Assembly (NCBI RefSeq): GCF_052115445.1 | Contig: NZ_JBFRGR010000032.1 | Span: 1 to 64,000 of the forward strand | Source: Paenibacillus_E sp052115445 | GTDB taxonomy: Bacteria; Bacillota; Bacilli; Paenibacillales; NBRC-103111 | Direction of reading: 5' to 3' | Length of the DNA: 64,000 nucleotides | Shown: in pieces, positions 16,877-23,989 of the stretch | Numbering within the stretch: the first letter of the stretch is position 1 | How the letters are laid out: every line of letters starts with the position of its first letter | The notes under the pieces: model-generated | What the model saw: only the letters and a program-made list of their open reading frames with translations | What the model was told of the DNA's origin: nothing | Database searches by the model: none | Program-made: the position numbers and the translations under genes

Positions 16877-16904
16877 ACCAAATGCCTAGTCTCACCATAG
16901 GATA
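16877..16904 (+). promoter_or_regulatory. Candidate sigma-K promoter of yabG
   Basis: AC (16877-16878), 17 bases, then CATAGGATA (16896-16904), an exact match to the sigma-K pattern AC-N17-CATAnnnTA. yabG belongs to the sigma-K regulon in B. subtilis, so the mother cell would transcribe it late. Confidence 0.65.
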
Positions 16905-16926
16905 CCCTTAGGAGGGGATTTGTGCG

Positions 16927-17808
16927 ATGAGGCAAGGAGATTTTGTTACCCGTATTTCCTATGGCGGCGACGTCGTGTTTAGAATTGAACGAATTGAGCA
17001 TCTCAAGGCCATTCTGAGGGGTGTCGATTTTCGGTTACTTGCAGATGCGCCGCTCACGGATCTGACGAAAACGAATCCTAAGGAGACCTTAGATCATCCA
17101 CGGTCAAGCTCGCCTGAATTTCGTGAGTCACTGCGTCGCCTGGCGGTGTCCCAAGTGCAATTGCAGGAGAAGAATCAGATAGCCGTCAATCATAAACAGA
17201 AGTCACAACCGACTCATAACAGTTATTTTGAAGTGCCTGGAAGAGTTCTTCACTTGGATGGCGATCCGAGCTATCTGCGAAAAAGTATGCAGCTCTACGG
17301 CGAATTGCGCGTACCTGCAGAAGGTTTCTTCGTTCCTGAGGCGCAAATGGCGGAAGCACTGCAAAGATTGCTTCCTCAATATAAACCGGACATTGTCGTC
17401 ATTACGGGGCATGATGGTATTTTGAAAAATCGGCAAAGCGTGAGCCCGAGCAATCTGTCGAGCTATAAGAATTCCCAAAACTTTGTGAATGCGGTGCGAG
17501 TAGCCAGACAATTTGAGAGGAATCGGGATTCCTTAATTATTGTGGCGGGCGCTTGTCAGTCGCATTTCGAAGCGTTATTGCGGGCGGGGGCTAACTTCGC
17601 AAGTTCTCCTGCGCGCATACTCATCCACGCCTTAGACCCTTTGTGCATCGCTGCTAAGCTGTCCTATACCCCAACTAGAGAAACGATTTCGATGTTGGAT
17701 ATTATGGATTTGACGGTGACAGGCCTAGAGGGGCTAGGCGGGGTGGAGACGCGGGGCAGTTATCGGATGGGTGTTCCTGGTATTCAGCACACAGAAGAGT
17801 CAGTATAG
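16927..17808 (+). CDS. yabG: Sporulation-specific protease YabG
   Basis: A 293-residue YabG-family protein. YabG is a cysteine protease that processes spore-coat proteins in the mother cell. The family opening GDFVTRISYGGDVVFRIERI, the central GRVLHLDGDPSYL, and the region IIVAGACQSHFEALLRAGANFASSPARILIHALDP, which holds Cys and His, are present. The ATG follows AGGAGGGGATTTGTGCG. It is followed by a terminator and then veg, as in B. subtilis. Confidence 0.95.
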   Translation: MRQGDFVTRISYGGDVVFRIERIEHLKAILRGVDFRLLADAPLTDLTKTNPKETLDHPRSSSPEFRESLRRLAVSQVQLQEKNQIAVNHKQKSQPTHNSYFEVPGRVLHLDGDPSYLRKSMQLYGELRVPAEGFFVPEAQMAEALQRLLPQYKPDIVVITGHDGILKNRQSVSPSNLSSYKNSQNFVNAVRVARQFERNRDSLIIVAGACQSHFEALLRAGANFASSPARILIHALDPLCIAAKLSYTPTRETISMLDIMDLTVTGLEGLGGVETRGSYRMGVPGIQHTEESV

Positions 17809-17894
17809 CTGAATTAGGCGCCCTTAGAGGACGACAAGTGGCTTGTAGTTACTTGATGCGAGTGAAACTCTAGCCAAATTGTGCGATTCAAAGC

Positions 17895-17949
17895 AACACT
17901 TTCTGTTATGAACTCCGTATGGAGGGTGACAGAAAGTGTTCTTTTTTTT
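17895..17949 (+). terminator. Terminator after yabG
   Basis: AACACTTTCTGT (17895-17906) pairs with ACAGAAAGTGTT (17929-17940), with an inner ACTCC/GGAG stem, followed by eight T. The remainder of the 17809-18098 gap shows no other feature I can support. Confidence 0.85.
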
Positions 17950-18098
17950 ATCCACGGCAGGCCGTTAAGCCTTGGTGTTTGCTCATCTTCGTGAGTCTAG
18001 GGGAAGAAGTTTCTCCTTAACTGGAAAAGTGTGAATAATTTGCGAACATTGGTGACAACCTGAAGGGAGGAGAAATCGGAAAACCTACAAAAATGCCG

Positions 18099-18128
18099 TT
18101 GACAACGGGATTGGGGTGCTGATATAAT
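18099..18128 (+). promoter_or_regulatory. veg promoter P1 (sigma-A)
   Basis: TTGACA (18099-18104), 18 bases, TATAAT (18123-18128): both hexamers are perfect consensus. It lies just upstream of a second perfect promoter. Confidence 0.85.
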
Positions 18129-18140
18129 ATTTGCCCTCAT

Positions 18141-18169
18141 TTGACATGATGGGGTGAATGGGTTATAAT
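18141..18169 (+). promoter_or_regulatory. veg promoter P2 (sigma-A)
   Basis: TTGACA (18141-18146), 17 bases, TATAAT (18164-18169): a fully consensus promoter with ideal spacing. Transcription would start near 18176, only a few bases before the GAGGTGG ribosome site. Confidence 0.88.
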
Positions 18170-18196
18170 TGACAAGGAAAGAGGTGGTAGTTGACA

Positions 18197-18472
18197 ATGG
18201 CAAAAAATGCGCTATTGGAAATCAAACGCAGTTTGGAGCCCCATGTTGGGCAGAAGATCATGTTGAGAGCGAATGGTGGCCGTCGTAAGACTGTCGAGCG
18301 TTCCGGTGTTTTAGAAGAAACCTACCCTTCTGTGTTTATTGTGAAATTAGATCAAGAATCCCATGCCTTCAAACGAGTGTCATACAGCTACGCCGATATC
18401 CTAACCGAGTCCGTTGAAGTTACCGTATGCAACGATGATGGTCAGGTTCGCATCACTTACATACAGCATTAG
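18197..18472 (+). CDS. veg: Veg protein
   Basis: A 91-residue protein closely matching B. subtilis Veg (86 residues): KNALLEIKRSL, then ANGGRRKTVERSGVLEETYPSVF, then VSYSYADILTESVEV. Veg is an abundant small protein that stimulates biofilm gene expression by countering SinR in B. subtilis. The ATG at 18197 fits the family start and the GAGGTGG site; a TTG two codons earlier is less likely. Two perfect consensus promoters precede it, so it should be strongly expressed. Confidence 0.95.
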   Translation: MAKNALLEIKRSLEPHVGQKIMLRANGGRRKTVERSGVLEETYPSVFIVKLDQESHAFKRVSYSYADILTESVEVTVCNDDGQVRITYIQH

Positions 18473-18493
18473 CTTAATAGCGTTCCGATATTG

Positions 18494-18517
18494 AACAGGC
18501 CCTTGTGGCCTGTTTTT
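18494..18517 (+). terminator. Terminator after veg
   Basis: AACAGGCC (18494-18501) pairs with GGCCTGTT (18507-18514), followed by five T. Confidence 0.88.
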
Positions 18518-18547
18518 GCTTTGATTGATAAGAGTTTATAAGTTTTC

Positions 18548-18565
18548 AAGGACGGCGTAGCCGTT
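18548..18565. repeat. 18-base repeat, copy 1
   Basis: AAGGACGGCGTAGCCGTT, containing the inverted repeat ACGGC/GCCGT. A copy differing at one base lies at 23947-23964 upstream of pth. Its role is unknown. Confidence 0.55.
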
Positions 18566-18571
18566 CATTTT

Positions 18572-18600
18572 GTATCTATCCGAACTATCAGGGCATAATA
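18572..18600 (+). promoter_or_regulatory. Candidate sigma-G promoter of sspF
   Basis: GTATC (18572-18576), 17 bases, CATAATA (18594-18600). The -10 matches the sigma-G pattern CATnHTA; the -35 has one mismatch. SspF-type genes are sigma-G dependent. Confidence 0.5.
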
Positions 18601-18671
18601 CTATAATCGTCATCAATCCATGCTTATGATGGTTGCAGCGATCATTGTGCAAATGATAAGGAGGATTTGGT

Positions 18672-19061
18672 ATGAGTCGAAGAAGAAGTGTAATGTCTGA
18701 GAATTTTAAATATGAGTTAGCGAAGGATCTTGGTTTTTACGATGTCGTGCAGCGAGAAGGCTGGTCAGGGATTCGAACTAAGGATGCAGGGAATATGGTG
18801 AAGCGGGCGATTCAAATAGCACAGGAGCATCTGGCCAAGCAATATGTTTCAGCTCCGACGAATGCTTATAACTCCTCGTCTAACTATCATCAGCCAACCG
18901 CAAGTCAGCCGGCATTTAATGGACAGGGCTATACAAACTATTCACCGTCATATAACAGTCATCATCAGCAACAAACGGGGGCTACGAATAATCCGCCGGC
19001 TGGCTACCAGCAGTCCTACCAGCAGTCCGGACAAGGAATGCAACGTCCGAATTACAGCTAA
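18672..19061 (+). CDS. sspF: SspF-type small acid-soluble spore protein with long Q/N/S/G/Y-rich tail
   Basis: Residues 1-57 (RRRSVMSENFKYELAKDLGFYD...KDAGNMVKRAIQIAQEHLA) match B. subtilis SspF, a minor alpha/beta-type DNA-binding spore protein of 61 residues. Here the protein continues to 129 residues with a low-complexity tail rich in Gln, Asn, Ser, Tyr, Gly and Pro, with repeated YQQS-like and NSSSNY segments and almost no charge. The reading frame is continuous and ends at a strong terminator, so the tail is real in this sequence. The ATG follows AAGGAGG. It sits between veg and ispE, as in B. subtilis. Confidence 0.92.
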   Translation: MSRRRSVMSENFKYELAKDLGFYDVVQREGWSGIRTKDAGNMVKRAIQIAQEHLAKQYVSAPTNAYNSSSNYHQPTASQPAFNGQGYTNYSPSYNSHHQQQTGATNNPPAGYQQSYQQSGQGMQRPNYS

Positions 19062-19085
19062 AGCAAATGCTTTAGCTTTTTTTTT
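19056..19085 (+). terminator. Terminator after sspF
   Basis: AGCTAAAGC pairs with GCTTTAGCT (19056-19077) around a four-base loop and is followed by a T run. The stem overlaps the sspF stop codon. Confidence 0.9.
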
Positions 19086-19136
19086 ATGCTTTTGTTATAA
19101 TATCGGGGTGGCTAACGAGCAAAAGAAGGTGATCGG

Positions 19137-19991
19137 ATGAAGATTTTTGAGAAAGCACCGGCTAAAATTAATTTGTCTCTTGATGTTTTACATAAAAGGC
19201 CAGACGGTTACCATGAAGTTGAGATGGTAATGACGATGGTGGACTTGGCTGATCGGATCGAAATGCAGGAGATGGCGCGCGACACGATTATTATATCGAG
19301 TCAGGCGGGGTATATTCCGCTCGATGAGAAGAATCTAGCCTTTCAGGCTGCGCGTCTCATTAAAGACCGCTACGACGTCAAACAGGGCGTCTATATTCAC
19401 TTAGACAAGCGGATACCAGTGGCTGCTGGTTTGGCCGGCGGGAGCAGTGACGCAGCAGCAACCTTGCGAGGGCTCAACCGTCTCTGGAATCTGAATATCC
19501 CAAATGAGGAGCTTCAGGTGCTAGGCGCAGAGCTTGGCTCGGATGTGCCTTTCTGTGTGACAGGAGGAACTGCTCTTGCTACGGGGCGTGGCGAGAAGCT
19601 GGAGCATATCTCAGCGCCACCTCAGTGCTGGGTTGTCCTAGCGAAGCCGCCTATTAATGTGTCGACCTCAGAGATCTACGGAAAGCTGAACGCGAGAGAG
19701 ATCAAGCATCATCCTTCTACGTCGGGTGTATTAAGTGCGATACGGGACAAGCAGTTCGATCGTTTGTGCGATAATCTAGGCAATGTCCTGGAGGAAGTAA
19801 CGCTGGATCTGTACCCAGAGGTCAGGCATCTGAAGGAGTGTATGCAACGCTTAGGGGCAGACGGTGTATTGATGTCGGGCAGCGGGCCAACCGTCTTCGG
19901 TCTTGTTTCCAAGGAGGCGAAAGTGCCGCGCATCTATAACGGGCTGCGAGGCTTTTGTAAGGATGTTTACGCTGTGCGCATGCTGACCTAA
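19137..19991 (+). CDS. ispE: 4-diphosphocytidyl-2-C-methyl-D-erythritol kinase
   Basis: A GHMP kinase of the MEP isoprenoid pathway that phosphorylates CDP-ME. In the 284-residue protein, APAKINLSLDVLHKRPDGYHEVEMVM carries the substrate-binding Lys, PVAAGLAGGSSDAAATLRGLN is the ATP loop, and LMSGSGPTVFGL the third GHMP motif. The ATG follows AGAAGGTGATCGG. The place between sspF and purR is conserved. Confidence 0.97.
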   Translation: MKIFEKAPAKINLSLDVLHKRPDGYHEVEMVMTMVDLADRIEMQEMARDTIIISSQAGYIPLDEKNLAFQAARLIKDRYDVKQGVYIHLDKRIPVAAGLAGGSSDAAATLRGLNRLWNLNIPNEELQVLGAELGSDVPFCVTGGTALATGRGEKLEHISAPPQCWVVLAKPPINVSTSEIYGKLNAREIKHHPSTSGVLSAIRDKQFDRLCDNLGNVLEEVTLDLYPEVRHLKECMQRLGADGVLMSGSGPTVFGLVSKEAKVPRIYNGLRGFCKDVYAVRMLT

Positions 19992-20003
19992 AGTAGCTTA
20001 GTT

Positions 20004-20028
20004 GAGCCCCGTGACGGGGCTCTTTTTT
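20004..20028 (+). terminator. Terminator after ispE
   Basis: GAGCCCC (20004-20010) pairs with GGGGCTC (20016-20022), followed by six T. Confidence 0.9.
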
Positions 20029-20122
20029 CATCTTAAGGGGCATATTGGAAAGAGAAGGTGACGAATCCTAGGCGATGTTAGATGTATGTTAAGTTTGTGT
20101 TAACATATTTTTCATGGTTCGC

Positions 20123-20152
20123 TTGAACAAATACGTATAAAAGTGGTATATT
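20123..20152 (+). promoter_or_regulatory. Candidate purR promoter
   Basis: TTGAAC (20123-20128), 18 bases, TATATT (20147-20152). AAAATCCGAATATT on the minus strand (about 20162-20175) resembles a PurR box with one core mismatch, which would allow autoregulation; that part is weak. Confidence 0.45.
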
Positions 20153-20187
20153 TTCATTATAATATTCGGATTTTGGGGGGTAGTGCG

Positions 20188-21012
20188 ATGAAAAAGTTGA
20201 AAAGGAGCGCTAGGCTGGTAGAAATGACACAATATTTGTTATTTCGCCCCCACTCGTTAATCCCTTTAACGACTTTTGCCGAGCGTTACAACTCCGCGAA
20301 ATCTTCCATAAGCGAAGATCTTGCCATCATCAAGGAAGTTTTTGAAGAAGAAGGATTGGGCGAACTGAATACGCTGGCCGGAGCGGCTGGGGGCGTGAAG
20401 TTTTCACCGAAGGTACCCAAAGAAATATCACTGAAGTTTATCCAGAACCTATGTTTACAACTTCAACAACCAGAACGGATTCTTCCGGGCGGCTATTTGT
20501 ATATGTCAGATATCATGGGACAACCCCAGTATTTGAACGAAATTGGCAAAACCTTTGCATCCGCTTTCGCAGGTCGCGACGTGGACGTGATTATGACCGT
20601 TGAAACCAAAGGAATACCGCTCGCGTATGCGACGGCCACTTATATGAATTTGCCAGTTGTAATTGTACGTAGAGACAGCCGAGTGACGGAAGGTTCTGCT
20701 GTTAGCATTAACTATGTGTCGGGCTCCAACAAGCGAATCCAGACCATGTCACTTGCAAGGCGCGCATTGAAGGAAGAATCCAAGGTGCTGATCATCGATG
20801 ACTTCATGCATGTTGGCGGAACGATTCATGGCATGATGGACCTGCTAGCCGAGTTTAAAGCAACTGTACAAGGTGTTGGCGTATTCATGGAATCCTGCGA
20901 GGCCGAGGAGCAGTTGGTGGATAACTACGTGTCACTAGCTCGGCTATATGGCGTAGACTCCAAGACGAAACAAATTACGGTAGAGCCTGGCAACTATTTT
21001 GACGCTAAATAA
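20188..21012 (+). CDS. purR: Purine operon repressor PurR
   Basis: A 274-residue PurR of the Bacillota type, with an N-terminal winged helix (RSARLVEMTQYLL...SISEDLAIIKE) and a C-terminal phosphoribosyltransferase-like domain holding the PRPP loop VLIIDDFMHVGGT. It represses purine synthesis genes, and PRPP relieves the repression. The ATG at 20188 follows GGGGGG and matches the family start; the frame is open from 20143. It is adjacent to ridA and spoVG, as in B. subtilis. Confidence 0.95.
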   Translation: MKKLKRSARLVEMTQYLLFRPHSLIPLTTFAERYNSAKSSISEDLAIIKEVFEEEGLGELNTLAGAAGGVKFSPKVPKEISLKFIQNLCLQLQQPERILPGGYLYMSDIMGQPQYLNEIGKTFASAFAGRDVDVIMTVETKGIPLAYATATYMNLPVVIVRRDSRVTEGSAVSINYVSGSNKRIQTMSLARRALKEESKVLIIDDFMHVGGTIHGMMDLLAEFKATVQGVGVFMESCEAEEQLVDNYVSLARLYGVDSKTKQITVEPGNYFDAK

Positions 21013-21030
21013 AAGGAGATTCGTACAAAT

Positions 21031-21414
21031 ATGGAATTCATTTCAACATCAGCAGCACCTGCTGCTATCGGACCTTACTCACAAGCGGTTAAACTGGGTA
21101 ACCTGTTGTTTACTTCCGGACAAATCCCGCTAGGCTTAGATGGTCAAATCGTAGAAGGCGGCATCAAGGAACAGGCGCATCAAGTTTTTGCAAACTTGCA
21201 AGGCGTGCTTGAGGCAGCAGGTTCATCATTCGGCCAAGTTGTGAAGGCGACTGTATTTCTGAAGGACATGAACCAATTTGGCGAGCTTAATGAGATCTAT
21301 GCAAGCTACTTCGGTGACCACAAACCTGCTAGATCTACCGTTGAAGTTGCAAGATTACCTCGTGATGTTTTTGTCGAAATTGAACTAATTGCTGTGATTC
21401 CTGTCGAAATTTAA
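21031..21414 (+). CDS. ridA: RidA-family enamine/imine deaminase (YabJ)
   Basis: A 127-residue YjgF/YER057c/UK114 protein. RidA hydrolyses reactive enamines and imines formed by PLP enzymes and is a trimer. Family markers are AAPAAIGPYSQAVKLGNLLFTSGQIPL, the catalytic Arg in ARSTVEVARLP, and the C-terminal VEIELIAV. It lies 18 bases after purR, so the two are probably one transcript. Confidence 0.96.
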   Translation: MEFISTSAAPAAIGPYSQAVKLGNLLFTSGQIPLGLDGQIVEGGIKEQAHQVFANLQGVLEAAGSSFGQVVKATVFLKDMNQFGELNEIYASYFGDHKPARSTVEVARLPRDVFVEIELIAVIPVEI

Positions 21415-21462
21415 CAGAAACATTAAGAACACATTAAATTATCAAAAATTTCAAAATAATAA

Positions 21463-21491
21463 GAAGGAATTTGCATGGAGATGTTGAATAT
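21463..21491 (+). promoter_or_regulatory. sigma-H promoter of spoVG
   Basis: GAAGGAATT (21463-21471), 11 bases, GTTGAATAT (21483-21491), an exact match to the sigma-H pattern RnAGGAwww-N11/12-RnnGAATww. spoVG is the classic sigma-H gene in B. subtilis. Confidence 0.8.
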
Positions 21492-21532
21492 ATCACCCAA
21501 GTCTCAGAGATGGAAAAAGGTGGTGAACACAA

Positions 21533-21817
21533 GTGCAAATTACAGATGTAAGACTCCGCCGGGTAAACTCCGAGGGGAGGATGAAGGCGATTGCTTCTAT
21601 TACCATTGATAACGAGTTCGTCGTACACGACATTCGTGTCATCGATGGCAATAACGGAATGTTCGTTGCTATGCCGAGCAAGCGAACACCAGACGGTGAA
21701 TTCCGCGACATCGCTCATCCGATTTCGTCCACAACTCGTGAGAAAATTCAAGCAGCAGTACTTGCTGAATATGATCGCGCGGCTGTAGAAGAGGAAGTTA
21801 TTGAAGAAGGCGCATAA
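21533..21817 (+). CDS. spoVG: SpoVG, RNA/DNA-binding regulator
   Basis: A 94-residue SpoVG, a widely conserved nucleic-acid-binding regulator that affects asymmetric septation and cortex formation. Nearly the whole family consensus is visible (QITDVRLRRV, GRMKAIASITIDNEFVVHD, VAMPSKRTPDGEFRDIAHPI). The GTG start follows AAAAAGGTGG. Its own sigma-H promoter and terminator make it a single-gene unit. Confidence 0.97.
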   Translation: MQITDVRLRRVNSEGRMKAIASITIDNEFVVHDIRVIDGNNGMFVAMPSKRTPDGEFRDIAHPISSTTREKIQAAVLAEYDRAAVEEEVIEEGA

Positions 21818-21829
21818 TTCAGATTATTG

Positions 21830-21855
21830 AGAGAGCCCTTGGGGCTCTCTTTTCT
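21830..21855 (+). terminator. Terminator after spoVG
   Basis: AGAGAGCCC (21830-21838) pairs with GGGCTCTCT (21842-21850), followed by TTTCTTTT. Confidence 0.85.
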
Positions 21856-21965
21856 TTTGACAGGTAATGATGCTATATTGGGGGAAGAACTCATCGTTTT
21901 AGAGATAAGCTTTAGAGAGATATAAAGAGAAATCATGAATTCATAATAAAGGAGTTGGATATTCG

Positions 21966-23363
21966 TTGAAGCTCATGGCAATTGTGTTGGCTGCAGGACA
22001 AGGGAAACGAATGAAATCAAAGCTATACAAGGTGCTTCACCCGGTTGTTGGTAAACCGATGGTGGGTCACGTTGTAGATACGCTGGAACATATAGAAGTA
22101 ACGCAAACCGTGGTGGTGGTTGGATTTGGTGCAGAAGCTGTAAAAGGCTACTTAGGTGATCGTGCCCAGTATGCGCTGCAAGAGCAACAGTTAGGAACGG
22201 GTCATGCCGTGCTTCAGGCCAAGGATCTACTTGGTGAGGAAGAGGGGATGACGGTTGTCATTTGCGGCGATACGCCTCTAATTACGGCAGCTACACTGAA
22301 AGAGACGATTGAACTACATCAACAATCGGGCGCAGCAGCGACGATTCTCACAGCGAAGTTGGGTGAGCCGACAGGTTACGGACGTATTATTCGCGGAGAA
22401 GATGGGCGCGTAGCACGTATCGTTGAGCAGAAGGATTGCTCCCCAGAGGAAGCCGCTGTTCAGGAGATTAACACGGGTACGTACATTTTTAATAATCGCA
22501 AAATGTTCAAAGCGCTAGCGTCAGTTACGAACAAGAATGTACAGAATGAGTACTATTTGACTGATGTTATCGGGATTATGACAAGTGCTGGCGAAGTTGT
22601 TCAAGGGTATTGCATGGCAGATCCAGCTGAATCGATTGGTGTGAACGATCGTGTGGCATTGTCCGAAGCGGAGCAACTGTTCAAAGCGCGGATTAACCAC
22701 GAGCATATGTTGAATGGGGTTACGATTATCGATCCAATCAATACGTATATCGAGAAGGATGTAACGATTGGCGCAGATACGGTTCTGCTACCAGGGACGA
22801 TATTGCGCGGAAACACCCAGATTGGTGAACTGTGTACGATTGGACCGCAAACTGAAATCATCGATTCCATTATTCGGGACGAAGTAACAATTAAGCAATC
22901 TGTTCTTCAAGAGGCTTATGTGGATAGTGAAACATCGATTGGGCCATTCGCGTATTTACGACCTGGCGCTAAGCTTGGCAAACAAGTGAAGGTTGGCGAT
23001 TTCGTTGAGATCAAAAATGCGACGCTGGGTGAAGGAACGAAGGTTTCTCATTTGAGCTACGTTGGTGACGCAGTGGTTGGCACGAATGTGAACATCGGCT
23101 GCGGTGCTATAACGGTGAATTATGATGGGTTTAATAAAAACCTAACGGAAATCGGAAATGATGCGTTTATTGGCAGTAATGTCAATTTGATTGCGCCTGT
23201 GAAAATCGGCGATGGGGCTTATGTGGTCGCTGGCACCACGATCACACATAATGTGAACGAAGGTGATCTGTCTATCGCTCGTGTACGCCAAGAGAATAAA
23301 GCGGGTTATGCTGATAAAATTAAAGCGCGGATGAAGGCGAAGAAAGAAAATAAGGGTCGTTGA
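21966..23363 (+). CDS. glmU: Bifunctional UDP-GlcNAc pyrophosphorylase / GlcN-1-P acetyltransferase
   Basis: Makes UDP-GlcNAc for peptidoglycan and teichoic acids in two steps. The N-terminal uridyltransferase has LAAGQGKRMKSKLYKVLHPV and ICGDTPL; the C-terminal left-handed beta-helix (about residues 250-450) carries hexapeptide repeats and the acetyltransferase region INVGCGAITVNYDG-like. At 465 residues it has the normal length. The TTG start at 21966 follows AAAGGAGTTGG. In B. subtilis prs and ctc come next; here they are missing from the 600 bases before pth. Confidence 0.97.
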   Translation: MKLMAIVLAAGQGKRMKSKLYKVLHPVVGKPMVGHVVDTLEHIEVTQTVVVVGFGAEAVKGYLGDRAQYALQEQQLGTGHAVLQAKDLLGEEEGMTVVICGDTPLITAATLKETIELHQQSGAAATILTAKLGEPTGYGRIIRGEDGRVARIVEQKDCSPEEAAVQEINTGTYIFNNRKMFKALASVTNKNVQNEYYLTDVIGIMTSAGEVVQGYCMADPAESIGVNDRVALSEAEQLFKARINHEHMLNGVTIIDPINTYIEKDVTIGADTVLLPGTILRGNTQIGELCTIGPQTEIIDSIIRDEVTIKQSVLQEAYVDSETSIGPFAYLRPGAKLGKQVKVGDFVEIKNATLGEGTKVSHLSYVGDAVVGTNVNIGCGAITVNYDGFNKNLTEIGNDAFIGSNVNLIAPVKIGDGAYVVAGTTITHNVNEGDLSIARVRQENKAGYADKIKARMKAKKENKGR

Positions 23364-23411
23364 TGGACCGTGCGTTGCCATATACGACGGAGTGATTGAG
23401 CAATAGGAATG

Positions 23412-23512
23412 GAACCTCTTAAGGCGGGGTACGCTAGCAATGAAGTGCTGCCCACTCAGCTTGGTTTACGTGGAAGCGTCCAGGCTGAGCGAGACCGATA
23501 GAGGTTCTTTTT
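23412..23512 (+). ncRNA. Folded RNA candidate, three-way junction ending in T-run
   Basis: GAACCTCT (23412-23419) pairs with AGAGGTTC (23500-23507) to close a multiloop. Inside are a hairpin GGG..AGCA/TGCT..CCC (about 23427-23453) and a ten-base-pair hairpin CTCAGCTTGG/CCAGGCTGAG (23455-23464 with 23480-23489, one G-T pair) with its own ACG/CGT top. TTTTT follows the closing helix. It may be an elaborate terminator of glmU, a small RNA, or a regulatory element. I do not recognise a known class. The flanks (23364-23411, 23513-23570) show nothing else. Confidence 0.5.
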
Positions 23513-23570
23513 CGTAAGCTAGTCCATGGATCAGCATCCAAATTAGGGTGTGTCCCTTCAATGAAAGCGC

Positions 23571-23771
23571 TTAATATCCAGGCCGCGAAACAAAAGTATG
23601 CTTCTTTCTGCTATAAAAGATACGATTAATCTTAACGAAATGACGGTTGTACATTTCAACGAAGCCTATATCCTTGTGCAGATTTTGATAGTATACTTGG
23701 ACGGGTACGTCCGCATCGATATGATCTTGAAAATGATCATCTTCTGTAAGCTGTTGTCCATGAAGATACAT
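23571..23771 (-). CDS. Small hypothetical protein in the glmU-pth gap
   Basis: I do not recognise the family. On the minus strand an ATG at 23771 follows a strong site (GTAGGTGAT, nine bases away) and opens a 66-residue frame. The product is soluble and mixed in charge, with an acidic first part (LTEDDHFQDHIDADVPVQVYY), many aromatic and His residues, and a basic end (SRKKHTFVSRPGY). The frame is open beyond the ATG to 23837, but that part crosses a plus-strand terminator. No signal or membrane segment is seen. It is read against glmU and pth. Confidence 0.55.
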   Translation of the reverse strand: MYLHGQQLTEDDHFQDHIDADVPVQVYYQNLHKDIGFVEMYNRHFVKINRIFYSRKKHTFVSRPGY

Positions 23772-23838
23772 CGTTCTTTTATCACCTACAGCTTTTATGG
23801 GATGGATAACATTAGGTAACAGGTATATTGTAAACAAT

Positions 23839-23872
23839 AACCTTTAGAAGCGGGTTCCGCAAAGGTTTTTTA
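23839..23872 (+). terminator. Terminator-like hairpin upstream of pth
   Basis: AACCTTT (23839-23845) pairs with AAAGGTT (23861-23867) with an inner GCGG/CCGC helix, followed by a T run. Which plus-strand transcript it ends is unclear. Confidence 0.7.
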
Positions 23873-23946
23873 GTTTATCGATAGTTGAAAAAGAAAGTAT
23901 TCATTTTTACTTTCTAGTCAACCTGGACAAACACGCTCGTCCCTCG

Positions 23947-23964
23947 AAGGACGGCGTATCCGTT
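23947..23964. repeat. 18-base repeat, copy 2
   Basis: AAGGACGGCGTATCCGTT, 17 of 18 bases identical to 18548-18565 upstream of sspF. It lies 26 bases before the pth start. Confidence 0.55.
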
Positions 23965-23989
23965 TATCTATGGGGGGATTTTGAAAATT

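Noticed and set aside
23598..23819. Plus-strand frame opposite the small reverse gene
   Set aside because: It lacks a ribosome site, while the reverse frame has a strong one.
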